DNA from: Paenibacillus camerounensis
GTDB lineage: Bacteria; Bacillota; Bacilli; Paenibacillales; Paenibacillaceae
Reading direction: 5' to 3'
NCBI RefSeq assembly: GCF_000723885.1
Contig: NZ_CCDG010000021.1
Span: 62,001 to 126,000, forward strand
Length of the DNA stretch: 64,000 bases
Within the stretch, counting starts at the first letter, position 1; every line of letters starts with the position of its first letter. Below, piece after piece: positions 50,339 through 58,702 of this stretch. The notes beneath the pieces are model-generated. The model worked only from the letters and a program-made list of their open reading frames with translations. It was not told where the DNA came from and searched no databases. The position numbers were made by a program, and so were the translations under genes.

Positions 50339-51145
50339 ATGTCAGAACGTTTAAACACAGAGCAGCTAAGTATCGGGTACGCGGAAGCAACCATTGTGAA
50401 GGAGCTGAACCTGTCACTGCCGACAGGGAAAATTACCGCTCTGGTCGGAGCTAACGGGTCCGGTAAATCCACCATTCTTAAGACAATGGCCCGGATTATG
50501 AAGCCGAAGAGCGGAAGCGTCATGCTGGACGGCAAATCCATCCATACACTGTCAACCAAGGAAGTAGCACGTCAGCTGGCAATCCTGCCGCAGAACCCGA
50601 CCGCACCGGACGGGCTGACTGTATCGGAGTTGGTCAGCTACGGACGTTATCCGCATCAGAAGGGCTTCGGGACAATGACACCTGAAGATCGTGAAATCAT
50701 CGCTAATGCCATTCAAGTAACCGGTATGGAGGAATTTCATGACCGTCCGATCGACCGCCTCTCAGGCGGGCAGCGCCAGCGTGCCTGGATCGCTATGGCT
50801 CTGGCCCAGCAGACTGAAATCCTATTCCTGGACGAGCCCACCACGTTCCTCGATATGGCCCATCAGCTGGAAGTGCTGCAGCTCCTGCAGAAGCTGAACC
50901 AGGAGGAAGGCCGGACCATTATTATGGTCGTGCATGATCTTAACCATGCTTCCCGTTATGCCCAGCATATGGTGGCGATCAAAGCAGGCACGGTCATCAG
51001 TGAAGGGGCTCCTGCTGAGGTTATGACACCGGAAGTGCTCCGCAAGGTGTTTGGGATTGAATGTGACATCGTTGCCGATCCGCGGACCGGTGTGCCGCTG
51101 TGCCTGCCGTATGAGCTGGCGGCTTACAAGGCTGCCGGTTTGTAA
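50339..51145 (+). CDS. Siderophore ABC transporter ATP-binding protein
   Basis: A 268-residue FepC/FhuC-type ATPase. Walker [11 protein letters not shown]-loop [24 protein letters not shown], signature [17 protein letters not shown], Walker [14 protein letters not shown], and switch [12 protein letters not shown]. The ATG at 50339 follows GAGGAG; an in-frame GTG at 50330 lies inside that site. Confidence 0.94.
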   Translation: MSERLNTEQLSIGYAEATIVKELNLSLPTGKITALVGANGSGKSTILKTMARIMKPKSGSVMLDGKSIHTLSTKEVARQLAILPQNPTAPDGLTVSELVSYGRYPHQKGFGTMTPEDREIIANAIQVTGMEEFHDRPIDRLSGGQRQRAWIAMALAQQTEILFLDEPTTFLDMAHQLEVLQLLQKLNQEEGRTIIMVVHDLNHASRYAQHMVAIKAGTVISEGAPAEVMTPEVLRKVFGIECDIVADPRTGVPLCLPYELAAYKAAGL

Positions 51146-51181
51146 GCAGGTTTAAGGGAAGCAACAGGAGGAGGAAATGAG

Positions 51182-52003
51182 ATGACAAAAGTACAGCAGC
51201 AGGAACAGATAAAGGACTTCAGCAGCAAGTTTGATTTGCATCCCGGCACACCTGAAGGCACCGTGTATTCCTTTAATGCCGGGGAGATGGCTGATGAAGC
51301 GGGAATGAGCGTTTTTGTCGAATGCTACAGGCCGCTGATAAAAGGGCTGGATGATAAGGTGGCAGCAACCTACTTTGCCGGAGCATTCGGTAATATCGCT
51401 CTTGCAGTCCAGTATGCGCTCACTGTATCTTCAGCTGTCCCTGTCGTCAGTCTGCAGAAGTTATCTGTACATCTCATTCCTGCCGATGGATATTGGCGTG
51501 TGGCCTTTTCTCTGGGTGAATGGTCATTTGAGCCTGCTCCGGCGGAGGCCGGGCAGCGGAGAGAATGGCGCAATGAGCAGCTGATACGGTTCTACCGGGA
51601 TACGGCTGCTCCGCTGCTGTCCATGCTGTCCCGGGTCACCGGACTACCCGGTGGAGAAATCTGGGGACAGCTGCCTACCAAATTCAACTATTACCTGGAG
51701 GTCTTTACCTCGGGGGGGCTTCCTGAGCGCTTGCTGAATACACTGCAGGACGATTACAGGTATCTATGTGAAGAAATACCGGCAGAAATATTCGGTTTGA
51801 AGAAAAATCCGTTCCGCGTCCAGGTGCGCAAGCTTGAATCGCTGGCTGATCAGGATAAGACCGTGAATATGCGCAACCGCTGCTGCCTCTATTACCGGAC
51901 CGAAGGAGGAAGCTACTGCTATACCTGCCCTCGCCTGAAAGAAGAGGAACGGGCGGTACGCCGGACGGAGTTCAGGAAAACGGCATCAGCAGGACAGGCA
52001 TAG
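51182..52003 (+). CDS. FhuF-like siderophore-iron reductase
   Basis: A 273-residue protein with the FhuF C-terminal 2Fe-2S motif: NRCCLYYRTEGGSYCYTCPRL (Cys pair, then two Cys spaced C-x2-C). Such proteins reduce imported ferric siderophore to release Fe(II). N-terminal about 220 residues form the ferric-siderophore-binding domain. It is 36 bases after the ATPase gene, with a shared promoter, so it works on the same substrate. AGGAGGAAATGAG precedes the ATG. Confidence 0.86.
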   Translation: MTKVQQQEQIKDFSSKFDLHPGTPEGTVYSFNAGEMADEAGMSVFVECYRPLIKGLDDKVAATYFAGAFGNIALAVQYALTVSSAVPVVSLQKLSVHLIPADGYWRVAFSLGEWSFEPAPAEAGQRREWRNEQLIRFYRDTAAPLLSMLSRVTGLPGGEIWGQLPTKFNYYLEVFTSGGLPERLLNTLQDDYRYLCEEIPAEIFGLKKNPFRVQVRKLESLADQDKTVNMRNRCCLYYRTEGGSYCYTCPRLKEEERAVRRTEFRKTASAGQA

Positions 52004-52054
52004 AAATAATATTTCATTAAATGTCCGCATAAACTCTATAAGCACACCTGCAGC

Positions 52055-52092
52055 AACAGGCTCCCGTCATTGACAAGGGAGCCTGTTCGTTG
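52055..52092 (+). terminator. Terminator of the siderophore operon
   Basis: AACAGGCTCCC pairs with GGGAGCCTGTT around an 11-base loop, then CGTTGTT. Confidence 0.8.
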
Positions 52093-52161
52093 TTACAGTT
52101 GTGGATGCCATCAATCAGGCTGATCACCGGATCATGTATTGATTATAAAGGAGCATGAAAG

Positions 52162-53073
52162 ATGAACATAAGCCAAATCGAAAAGGATTTGCAGCAGCTT
52201 CTTCCGGACGGAACGGTAAGAAGCCGGGAAATGCTGAAGCCCTATGTGTTTACACAGATCGGCGGCATTGCCGACATTCTGGCAACGCCTGCGAGCTATG
52301 AAGAAATTCAACGTGTGGTTACCTATGCCAGGGAGCAGGACATTCCTCTAACCGTGCTGGGTAACGGATCCAACGTTATTATCCGCGACGGCGGTATCCG
52401 CGGAATTGTGCTGTATACTTCTATTTTGGATAAGATGACTATAGAGAACGGTCTGCTGGTTGCCCAGTGCGGCGCCAAAATTATCGACACATCCTATTAT
52501 GCGCTTGAGCGGGAGCTGACGGGTCTGGAATTTGCCTGCGGCATACCGGGAACCGTAGGCGGGGCGCTGTATATGAATGCCGGTGCTTACGGCGGTGAGG
52601 GCAAGGATGTACTGCACAGTGCACTAGCGGGGGATAAAGACGGTGAACTTGTTACGCTGCTGGGCGAGGAGCTGAAGTTTGGTTACCGGCACAGTGTTTT
52701 TGCAGGCGGAGATTACGTTGTACTGGAAGCGCGATTTGCCCTTCAGCCGGGAGAGCCGGCCGTTATCAGAGCCAAGATGGATGAGCTGACCGATCTGCGC
52801 GAGTCGAAGCAGCCGCTGGAATACCCTTCCTGCGGAAGTGTATTTAAACGGCCGCCGGGCAGATTTGCCGGGCAGCTAATTCAGGAGAGCGGGCTACAGG
52901 GCGTGAGAATAGGCGGAGCAGAGGTATCCCTCAAGCATGCCGGGTTTATTGTGAATGCGGATAATGCTACAGCCAATGATTACATCGGGCTGATCCATCA
53001 TGTCCGTGCTGCGGTCAAGAATAAATTCGGCATAGAGCTGGAGCCGGAAGTCAGAATTATCGGGGAAGACTGA
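52162..53073 (+). CDS. murB: UDP-N-acetylenolpyruvoylglucosamine reductase
   Basis: FAD enzyme reducing UDP-GlcNAc-enolpyruvate to UDP-MurNAc in peptidoglycan synthesis. The 303-residue protein has TQIGGIADILATP, VLGNGSNVIIRDGGIRGIVL (FAD), GIPGTVGGALYMNAGAYGGE, YRHSVFAGG, and the catalytic YPSCGSVFKRP Ser with a late Glu in ELEPEVRIIGE. Length fits the type IIa Gram-positive enzymes. It stands alone, with its own terminator, outside a mur operon. Confidence 0.95.
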   Translation: MNISQIEKDLQQLLPDGTVRSREMLKPYVFTQIGGIADILATPASYEEIQRVVTYAREQDIPLTVLGNGSNVIIRDGGIRGIVLYTSILDKMTIENGLLVAQCGAKIIDTSYYALERELTGLEFACGIPGTVGGALYMNAGAYGGEGKDVLHSALAGDKDGELVTLLGEELKFGYRHSVFAGGDYVVLEARFALQPGEPAVIRAKMDELTDLRESKQPLEYPSCGSVFKRPPGRFAGQLIQESGLQGVRIGGAEVSLKHAGFIVNADNATANDYIGLIHHVRAAVKNKFGIELEPEVRIIGED

Positions 53074-53076
53074 GCA

Positions 53077-53110
53077 GGAGGCCGCAGACAAGTGCTGCGG
53101 CCTCCTTTTT
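53077..53110 (+). terminator. Terminator after murB
   Basis: AGGAGGCCGCAG pairs with CTGCGGCCTCCT around ACAAGTG, with a five-T run. Confidence 0.93.
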
Positions 53111-53133
53111 GTTGCCCAATTAACAATGCTGCC

Positions 53134-53475
53134 TTAAGCCTGTCCGAAGGAGAGGGTGTATTTAGCCCGGTCTGTCTGCAGCTCCGCTCTTTCGGCTTCC
53201 GCCGAATGCAGCTGTAAGCCGCTGACAGCTATTTCATAGCTCGGCTGAGGAAGCGGTACAAGCTCGCCGTCGCCGTTCAGCGTATTTCCGCTTCCCCTGA
53301 GAATTAAGGCATCCCCAAGATAATCGTCAATGACCTCCTCAGCCCCGCGGTAATCTACCGACTCCAGGCTGAAATGGACGGTATCGACATCGTCAAGCTC
53401 CTGCTTTGTAATGACTACTGTCTGTCCTGATTCTGAATTCAACCAATCCTTAAGCTGTTGTACAGCTTGTTCCAT
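53134..53475 (-). CDS. Conserved hypothetical, 113 residues
   Basis: A small acidic soluble protein that I do not recognise. It starts with an amphipathic helix (MEQAVQQLKDWLNSE), then alternating strands (TVVITKQELDDVDTVHFSLESVDYRGAEEVIDDYLGDALILRG, read in parts). No Cys, no signal peptide. I chose ATG 53475 with AAAGGATGGG upstream. It is a single gene convergent with murB. Confidence 0.55.
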   Translation of the reverse strand: MEQAVQQLKDWLNSESGQTVVITKQELDDVDTVHFSLESVDYRGAEEVIDDYLGDALILRGSGNTLNGDGELVPLPQPSYEIAVSGLQLHSAEAERAELQTDRAKYTLSFGQA

Positions 53476-53654
53476 AAGTGATCCCATCCTTTATGCAGGA
53501 GATTATATTCTAAGTTACCCCGTTCGGCGGGATTGAATCCACCCGTTATCACTAATCGTTGAGCAGTTGCATGTGCTTGCCAGCGGAAGGGGAAACATGA
53601 TATAGTTCAAGACGCTAATATACAAGCATAAGAAGAATTCTGCATTCATACGCA

Positions 53655-53688
53655 GGAGAGGTTCGCGAACTCCCTCTATAAAAAACTA
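53655..53688 (+). ncRNA. preQ1-I riboswitch aptamer
   Basis: A GAGAGG stem, the loop TTCGCGAACT, CCCTCT and the A-rich tail ATAAAAAACTA match the class I preQ1 aptamer very closely. It controls queFCDE, the pathway that makes preQ1, so it is a feedback switch. Confidence 0.93.
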
Positions 53689-53729
53689 TTTAGTAGAGCC
53701 AGGTTTTCGAAATCTCGTTCTTCTTTCCT

Positions 53730-53768
53730 GTTCCGGCAGCAAGCCGGGGGAAAAGAGAGGGGTTTTTT
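53730..53768 (+). promoter_or_regulatory. preQ1 switch expression platform before queF
   Basis: CCGGC/GCCGG with an extended CTTTCC/GGAAAAG stem is followed by GAGAGGGG and a six-T run ending three bases before the queF ATG. It looks like a terminator that also holds the ribosome site GAGAGGGG. Confidence 0.65.
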
Positions 53769-53771
53769 GTC

Positions 53772-54272
53772 ATGTCAGAAGGCAGACTGAAAGAGGAAAT
53801 GCCGGAGGTAACCCTGCTGGGTAACCAGGGAACCAAGTATAATTTTGGATACGATCCGGAAGTGCTGGAAGCGTTCGATAACAAGCATCCCGGCCGCGAT
53901 TATTTTGTCAAATTCAATTGTCCGGAGTTCACCAGCCTGTGTCCGGTAACCGGGCAGCCGGATTTCGGTGTGATGTACATCTCGTACATTCCCGATATCA
54001 AAATGGTGGAATCCAAGTCACTTAAGCTGTACCTGTTCAGTTTCCGCAATCACGGCGATTTTCATGAGGACTGTGTCAACATTATTATGAATGACCTGAT
54101 TTCTCTGATGAATCCGCGTTATATTGAAGTGTGGGGCAAGTTCACACCACGCGGCGGCATCTCCATTGATCCTTACTGCAACTGGGGGCGTCCGGGTACC
54201 AAGTATGAGGATATGGCTGGGCACCGGCTGATGAATCATGACCTGTATCCTGAGAAAGTGGACAACCGGTAA
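53772..54272 (+). CDS. queF: NADPH-dependent preQ0 reductase
   Basis: Reduces the nitrile of 7-cyano-7-deazaguanine (preQ0) to the amine preQ1, the last free-base step before insertion into tRNA. The 166-residue unimodular type is seen: [15 protein letters not shown] with the catalytic Cys, [54 protein letters not shown]. It leads the operon behind the preQ1 riboswitch. Confidence 0.96.
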   Translation: MSEGRLKEEMPEVTLLGNQGTKYNFGYDPEVLEAFDNKHPGRDYFVKFNCPEFTSLCPVTGQPDFGVMYISYIPDIKMVESKSLKLYLFSFRNHGDFHEDCVNIIMNDLISLMNPRYIEVWGKFTPRGGISIDPYCNWGRPGTKYEDMAGHRLMNHDLYPEKVDNR

Positions 54273-54293
54273 ACGGAAAGCATGGGAGGAGAG

Positions 54294-54965
54294 ATGAATC
54301 GTATGAATAAAAAAGCACTTGTCGTATTCAGCGGCGGACAAGACAGCACCACATGCCTCGTATGGGCACTTCAGCAATTTGAAGAGGTGCAGGTCGTTAC
54401 TTTTAACTATAACCAGCGTCATGCGGCTGAGATTGAAGTTGCGAAGGAAATTGCCGCTAATTTCGGCGTCAAGCAGCACATTCTTGATCTGGGACTGCTG
54501 AATCAGCTGGCACCCAACGCCCTTACCCGCGATGATATAGCCATTGAAGCCGGGGAGGACGGAGAGCTGCCGAGTACATTCGTGGACGGACGTAACCTGC
54601 TGTTCCTGTCGTTTGCCGCCATTCTGGCGAAGCAGCTGGGCTATGCGAATATTATTACTGGCGTATGCCAAACCGACTTCAGCGGATATCCGGACTGCCG
54701 TGACGTGTTCGTAAAATCACTGAATGTGACGCTTAATCTGTCGATGGATTATGAATTCGTCATTCACACTCCGCTGATGTGGCTTGATAAAAAAGAAACC
54801 TGGAAGCTGGCCGACGAGCTCGGCCGCTTCGATTATGTCCGTGAGCATACCTTGACCTGCTATAACGGCGTTATCGGCAGCGGCTGCGGCACCTGTCCGG
54901 CATGTCTGCTGCGCCAGCGCGGGCTTGAGCAGTATGAGGCAGAACGAAAGCCGGGTGAGCTGTAA
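54294..54965 (+). CDS. queC: 7-cyano-7-deazaguanine synthase
   Basis: ATP-dependent enzyme making preQ0 from 7-carboxy-7-deazaguanine. PP-loop [11 protein letters not shown] near the start, [15 protein letters not shown], and the zinc Cys cluster [16 protein letters not shown] at the end. Start at ATG 54294 behind GGGAGG; a second ATG at 54303 is also possible. It ends one base into queD (TAATG). Confidence 0.96.
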   Translation: MNRMNKKALVVFSGGQDSTTCLVWALQQFEEVQVVTFNYNQRHAAEIEVAKEIAANFGVKQHILDLGLLNQLAPNALTRDDIAIEAGEDGELPSTFVDGRNLLFLSFAAILAKQLGYANIITGVCQTDFSGYPDCRDVFVKSLNVTLNLSMDYEFVIHTPLMWLDKKETWKLADELGRFDYVREHTLTCYNGVIGSGCGTCPACLLRQRGLEQYEAERKPGEL

Positions 54966-55447
54966 TGCGGGGTGAAGTAACAGTCTGCAAAATATTCACC
55001 TTTGATTCTGCGCATCAGCTGATCGGGCACAAAGGTAAATGCAGCAATCTGCACGGGCATACGTATAAGCTGGAGGTTATGCTCAAAGGCAAGCCGCTGG
55101 CGGAGGCCGGGCATTCGGACGAGGGCTTCGTCATTGATTTCAGCGATATCAAAGCGATCGTACAGCAGCAGCTGGTGGACCGGCTGGATCATGCTTTTCT
55201 GGCCATGGGCAATGAGCCTGTACTGGAGACGCTGAATCAGACCGGATCTAAGGTTGCGCTGCTGGGCTTCCGCACAACCGTCGAGAATATGTCTGCCTAT
55301 ATCGCCTACCGGCTGAAGCTGGCGGAGCTGCCGCTTTACTCCGTGAGGCTGTGGGAGACACCGACCTCCTGGGCAGAGGTCCTGTCCGAGGATATTCCGC
55401 AGGACGGGCCAGCCTACAGGATGCACGGGGGCTGTGACTGTGAGTAA
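54965..55447 (+). CDS. queD: 6-carboxytetrahydropterin synthase
   Basis: Converts dihydroneopterin triphosphate to 6-carboxy-tetrahydropterin. A 160-residue T-fold enzyme: FDSAHQLIGHKGKCSNLHGHTYKLEV with the zinc-binding His residues and active-site Cys, IDFSDIKAIVQQ, and DHAFLA. It overlaps queC by one base and queE by eight. Confidence 0.95.
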   Translation: MRGEVTVCKIFTFDSAHQLIGHKGKCSNLHGHTYKLEVMLKGKPLAEAGHSDEGFVIDFSDIKAIVQQQLVDRLDHAFLAMGNEPVLETLNQTGSKVALLGFRTTVENMSAYIAYRLKLAELPLYSVRLWETPTSWAEVLSEDIPQDGPAYRMHGGCDCE

Positions 55448-56162
55448 AATTCCTGTAATTGAAATCTTCGGCCCTACGATCCAAGGGGAAGGGGCCGTTA
55501 TTGGCGTCAAAACGATGTTCGTCCGCACTTACGGCTGTGATTACCGCTGCGGCTGGTGCGATTCCGCATTCACCTGGGACGGCTCAGCCAAGGATAAGGT
55601 GCAGCTGATGGAGCCGGAGGCGATCTTGAATGAGCTGCTGGAGCTTGCCGGCGATAACTTTGATTGTGTCACCATCTCCGGGGGCAATCCGGCCCTGATC
55701 GGCGAGAGCATGGCTGATTTCGTGAAGCTTCTTCATCAACGCGGCATTCAGGCCGCCATCGAAACCCAGGGCAGCCGCTGGCAGGACTGGTTCTATGCTA
55801 TTGATGTGCTGACCATCAGTCCAAAGCCGCCCAGCTCGGGTATGGTGACAGACTGGGAGAAGCTGGATGACATTATCGATAAGCTGCGGCTGGCAGGCAA
55901 AGCTGCCCATAGCCTGAAGGTAGTTGTATTTAACGAGGAAGACTTTGCTTATGCGCGAAATGTTCACCGGCGTTATCCTGAGATTCCGATGTATCTGCAG
56001 CCTGGTAACGAGGATGTCACGGAGCCGGGAGATATTTCTGCCCGCCTGCTGGGCCGGCTGGAGTGGCTGTTCAATCTGGTCATTGCCGACCCGGCCATGA
56101 ACCGGGCCAGAGTACTGCCGCAGCTGCATGCACTGATCTGGCATAACAAACGGGGCAAATAA
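55440..56162 (+). CDS. queE: 7-carboxy-7-deazaguanine synthase
   Basis: Radical SAM enzyme making 7-carboxy-7-deazaguanine. The 4Fe-4S motif is CDYRCGWCD (CxxxCxxC) near residues 30-37; GPTIQGEGA at the start and TISGGNPALI are conserved. GTG 55440 follows GGGGG inside queD; a GTG two codons earlier is also in frame. It closes the queFCDE operon. Confidence 0.95.
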   Translation: MSKIPVIEIFGPTIQGEGAVIGVKTMFVRTYGCDYRCGWCDSAFTWDGSAKDKVQLMEPEAILNELLELAGDNFDCVTISGGNPALIGESMADFVKLLHQRGIQAAIETQGSRWQDWFYAIDVLTISPKPPSSGMVTDWEKLDDIIDKLRLAGKAAHSLKVVVFNEEDFAYARNVHRRYPEIPMYLQPGNEDVTEPGDISARLLGRLEWLFNLVIADPAMNRARVLPQLHALIWHNKRGK

Positions 56163-56310
56163 CGTAATATACTTAAGAGGCATGTGCGACCATCATCTGA
56201 TGACTGTACATGCCTCTTTTACTGCAATGAGGTTGTCGACTATGAATTCCTACTATACTATTAAAAGAGTGATATAATATGATTTTATTTGCAGAACAGG
56301 GAGGGGAATC

Positions 56311-56388
56311 ATGGGGCAAGTGAATCTCCGGGCCGGACCGATGAGCCCGGCGGCAACCCGGTTCAGCGGCCTTTCTGCCGAACACTGA
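56311..56388 (+). CDS. Candidate small ORF, 25 residues
   Basis: ATG 56311 preceded by AGGGAGGGGAATC, a strong ribosome site, and by TATAAT at about 56272-56277. It encodes 25 residues with no recognisable motif and its last 26 bases overlap the end of the convergent gene at 56363. Either a small protein or the remnant of a lost gene's start. Confidence 0.35.
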   Translation: MGQVNLRAGPMSPAATRFSGLSAEH

Positions 56389-57091
56389 CCGACTTGTACA
56401 GCATATGACGGATTTCCTCCAGCCGCGAGAAATTCTGCTTAAAGCTATTGCCGGATGATCTTCTGAGCCCTTCGTTGAAATCCTTTTTATACAGGAATGG
56501 TGCTTCCAGATGCAGCGCGATAACATGAATCTGATTCCAGCCGGGGTAACGGTCGTTATGATAAAGGATGTTTGTGGTTTCCAGTGCGGTGAAGCTCTGG
56601 CACCAATTGCGTTCCTCCAGAATGTAGCGCATCGCCGGCCCGTTGCCGTGAATCATGATCTCCCGGAATTCATCCAGAGCATCTGCGGCGACGTCTACGT
56701 ATTCAACGATCTGCAGCGGCTGAAACCAGCGGCGGCGTGTTCCGGTAGCAGGTATAGGGTAGTTGCTCTCCGGCGTGCTGAACAGGACTTCTTGCCGGAT
56801 CAGTTCGGCGGCAGAGAATTTCTCTATGGCCGTTAACCGGTGCAGGCATTCTTCAGCGTGTCCGCGGCTGTCTAACTGTATCAAGTGAAGCGTGTTCCAG
56901 ACAGTGAATTTGCCGTATTGCTCAGTTGTGATTCTATGCCTATAGATTTCATAGCCGGTAATGCCGGAATGCTTCAGCTCGTCATAGACGGGCAGAACAA
57001 CAGTGTGCAGGTATTGGCTGTATGCTCTCAGAGCTTCCTTAGGAATGTTATAGGTAAAGGCAAGATAATAAGTATTATTTAACGGTTTCAT
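56363..57091 (-). CDS. Unknown protein with two similar halves
   Basis: A 242-residue soluble protein I do not recognise. Two halves look alike: residues about 7-90 and 125-210 each begin with a strand, then a helix (ALRAYSQYLHTVVLPVYDEL; ALDEFREIMIHGNGPAMRYI), then aromatic strands and W-N-T/Q-I-H hydrophobic segments. This suggests a tandem ferredoxin-like or dimeric alpha/beta barrel of the NIPSNAP or ABM kind, as inference. AGGAG lies 12 bases before the ATG. Confidence 0.55.
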   Translation of the reverse strand: MKPLNNTYYLAFTYNIPKEALRAYSQYLHTVVLPVYDELKHSGITGYEIYRHRITTEQYGKFTVWNTLHLIQLDSRGHAEECLHRLTAIEKFSAAELIRQEVLFSTPESNYPIPATGTRRRWFQPLQIVEYVDVAADALDEFREIMIHGNGPAMRYILEERNWCQSFTALETTNILYHNDRYPGWNQIHVIALHLEAPFLYKKDFNEGLRRSSGNSFKQNFSRLEEIRHMLYKSVSVRQKGR

Positions 57092-57236
57092 CTATTCGGT
57101 TCACTCCTAATGTAATTTATATTTCTAGTCTAACAGGGTTCGCGTGCCTGTTATAACAGGCACGGGAGTTTTTTCACCCCGATCGGGATTATTGAAGCAG
57201 TAGTGCATATGTACCTAATCCAAGGAGGAATTATAA

Positions 57237-57758
57237 ATGACCACGGCACTGTTGATTATTGACGTACAGGAAGCGATGTTTTCATATCCGGGTATGAGCC
57301 TTTACGACGGGGAGCAAGTGATGGACCGCATTGTTGCACTGCTTGGTAAGGCACGCTCGGCGGGAGTGCCGGTTGTCTACATACAGCATACGGAAGATGA
57401 GGAATATACCAAAGGCCTGCCGACCTGGGAGATCAGTAGCCGGATTACCCCGCAGGATGGCGAATCTGTTGTGGAGAAGCCTACCTGGGATGCATTTCAC
57501 CGGACAACGCTGCATGAGGAGCTTCAACGATTAGGTGTTACAGGGCTGGTCATCTGCGGGATGCAGACTGAATTCTGTCTTGATACAACCTGCCGCCGCG
57601 CTTACAGCATGGGGTACAGCAATATTCTGGTACAGGATGCACATAGTACTTTTGATAATGCGAATTTCAGCGGGGAAGAGATCGTGCGCCACCATAACGG
57701 GGTGCTTGGCGGAAGGTTTGCCAGCCTTCGCAAAGCAGATGAGATCGTCTTCGCATGA
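57237..57758 (+). CDS. Isochorismatase-family cysteine hydrolase
   Basis: A 173-residue hydrolase with the triad Asp (LLIIDVQEAMF), Lys (VVEKPTWDAF) and Cys (CGMQTEFCLDTTCR). Such enzymes act on amides such as nicotinamide or on isochorismate; the substrate is unknown. AAGGAGG precedes the ATG. Its stop overlaps the start of a VanW gene by four bases. Confidence 0.88.
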   Translation: MTTALLIIDVQEAMFSYPGMSLYDGEQVMDRIVALLGKARSAGVPVVYIQHTEDEEYTKGLPTWEISSRITPQDGESVVEKPTWDAFHRTTLHEELQRLGVTGLVICGMQTEFCLDTTCRRAYSMGYSNILVQDAHSTFDNANFSGEEIVRHHNGVLGGRFASLRKADEIVFA

Positions 57759-58600
57759 GTAAGGCCAAAGCGGCAATGAAGCCGATCCGCCGCTCAAGAC
57801 TGAGGCTGTTTGCCGGCAAGCGGTATTACACCTGGGCGAGATATTGGCAGTGGCTGACTGCTTCAGGTACACGGGCAAGGTCCCGCAGTGCAGAGGTGCT
57901 GGCTTACACAGCCGCCGCTCATGCAACCCCGCTGCTCCGTAAGCTTCGTAACGTGGATATGCAGCTGCAGTACAACAAAATTACGAACCTAAGACTGGCT
58001 GCCGCAAGGCTTGACGGACTGCTGATCAGACCGGGTGAAACCTTCTCCTACTGGCAGAGCATCGGTAAGCCGACCCGCCGTAAAGGTTATCTGGACGGTA
58101 TGGTGTTATTCTATGGCGGATTCCGCACCGGAACCGGCGGAGGTCTATGCCAGCTGTCGAACCTGATCTACTGGATGGCACTGCATACCCCGCTGACGGT
58201 GACCGAGCGTCACCGCCACAGCTATGATGTGTTCCCGGATGAGAAGCGCACCCAGCCCTTTGGCAGCGGTGCGACCTGTGCTTATAATTATCTGGATCTG
58301 CAGCTTACCAATCATACGGAGCATACTTATCAGTTGAAGCTGCATCTCGATGACACACATCTGCATGGGGAATGGAGATGTGATAATGAGCAGCTGTATC
58401 AGTATGAAATTTATGAAGCGGAGCATGTAATCAGCCTGGAGCCATGGGGCGGTTATATCCGCAGCAACCGGATCCGGCGCCGGGTGCTGACGCGCAGCGG
58501 TGAGCTGGCCGGTGATGAGGCAGTGGCTGAGAATCATGCGCTGATGATGTATTCGCCGCTGCTGTATCCGCCTGCAGGCACTGAAGAAGGTGCCTTATAA
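57755..58600 (+). CDS. VanW family protein
   Basis: A 281-residue protein with the VanW core: NLRLAAARLDGLLIRPGETFSYWQSIGKPT, GYLDGMVLFYGGFRTGTGGGLCQLSNLIYW, HRHSYDVFPDEKRTQPFGSGATCAYNYLDL. The N-terminus is basic, with no clear signal peptide. VanW is named from vancomycin clusters but its function is unknown; there are no resistance genes nearby. It overlaps the isochorismatase gene (ATGA), so they are made together. Confidence 0.9.
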   Translation: MSKAKAAMKPIRRSRLRLFAGKRYYTWARYWQWLTASGTRARSRSAEVLAYTAAAHATPLLRKLRNVDMQLQYNKITNLRLAAARLDGLLIRPGETFSYWQSIGKPTRRKGYLDGMVLFYGGFRTGTGGGLCQLSNLIYWMALHTPLTVTERHRHSYDVFPDEKRTQPFGSGATCAYNYLDLQLTNHTEHTYQLKLHLDDTHLHGEWRCDNEQLYQYEIYEAEHVISLEPWGGYIRSNRIRRRVLTRSGELAGDEAVAENHALMMYSPLLYPPAGTEEGAL

Positions 58601-58702
58601 CCGTTGACTAACTTTCTGGACCGGGGATAATCTGCAGGATTTTAGGGTTATAACATAATAGACTTTGTTTGTAACCCTACTTTCGAAGGAGTGATCCTCA
58701 TC

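Noticed and set aside
53528..53545. GGGATTGAATCCACCC as a tRNA T-arm
   Set aside because: No cloverleaf can be built around it and no acceptor stem is present.
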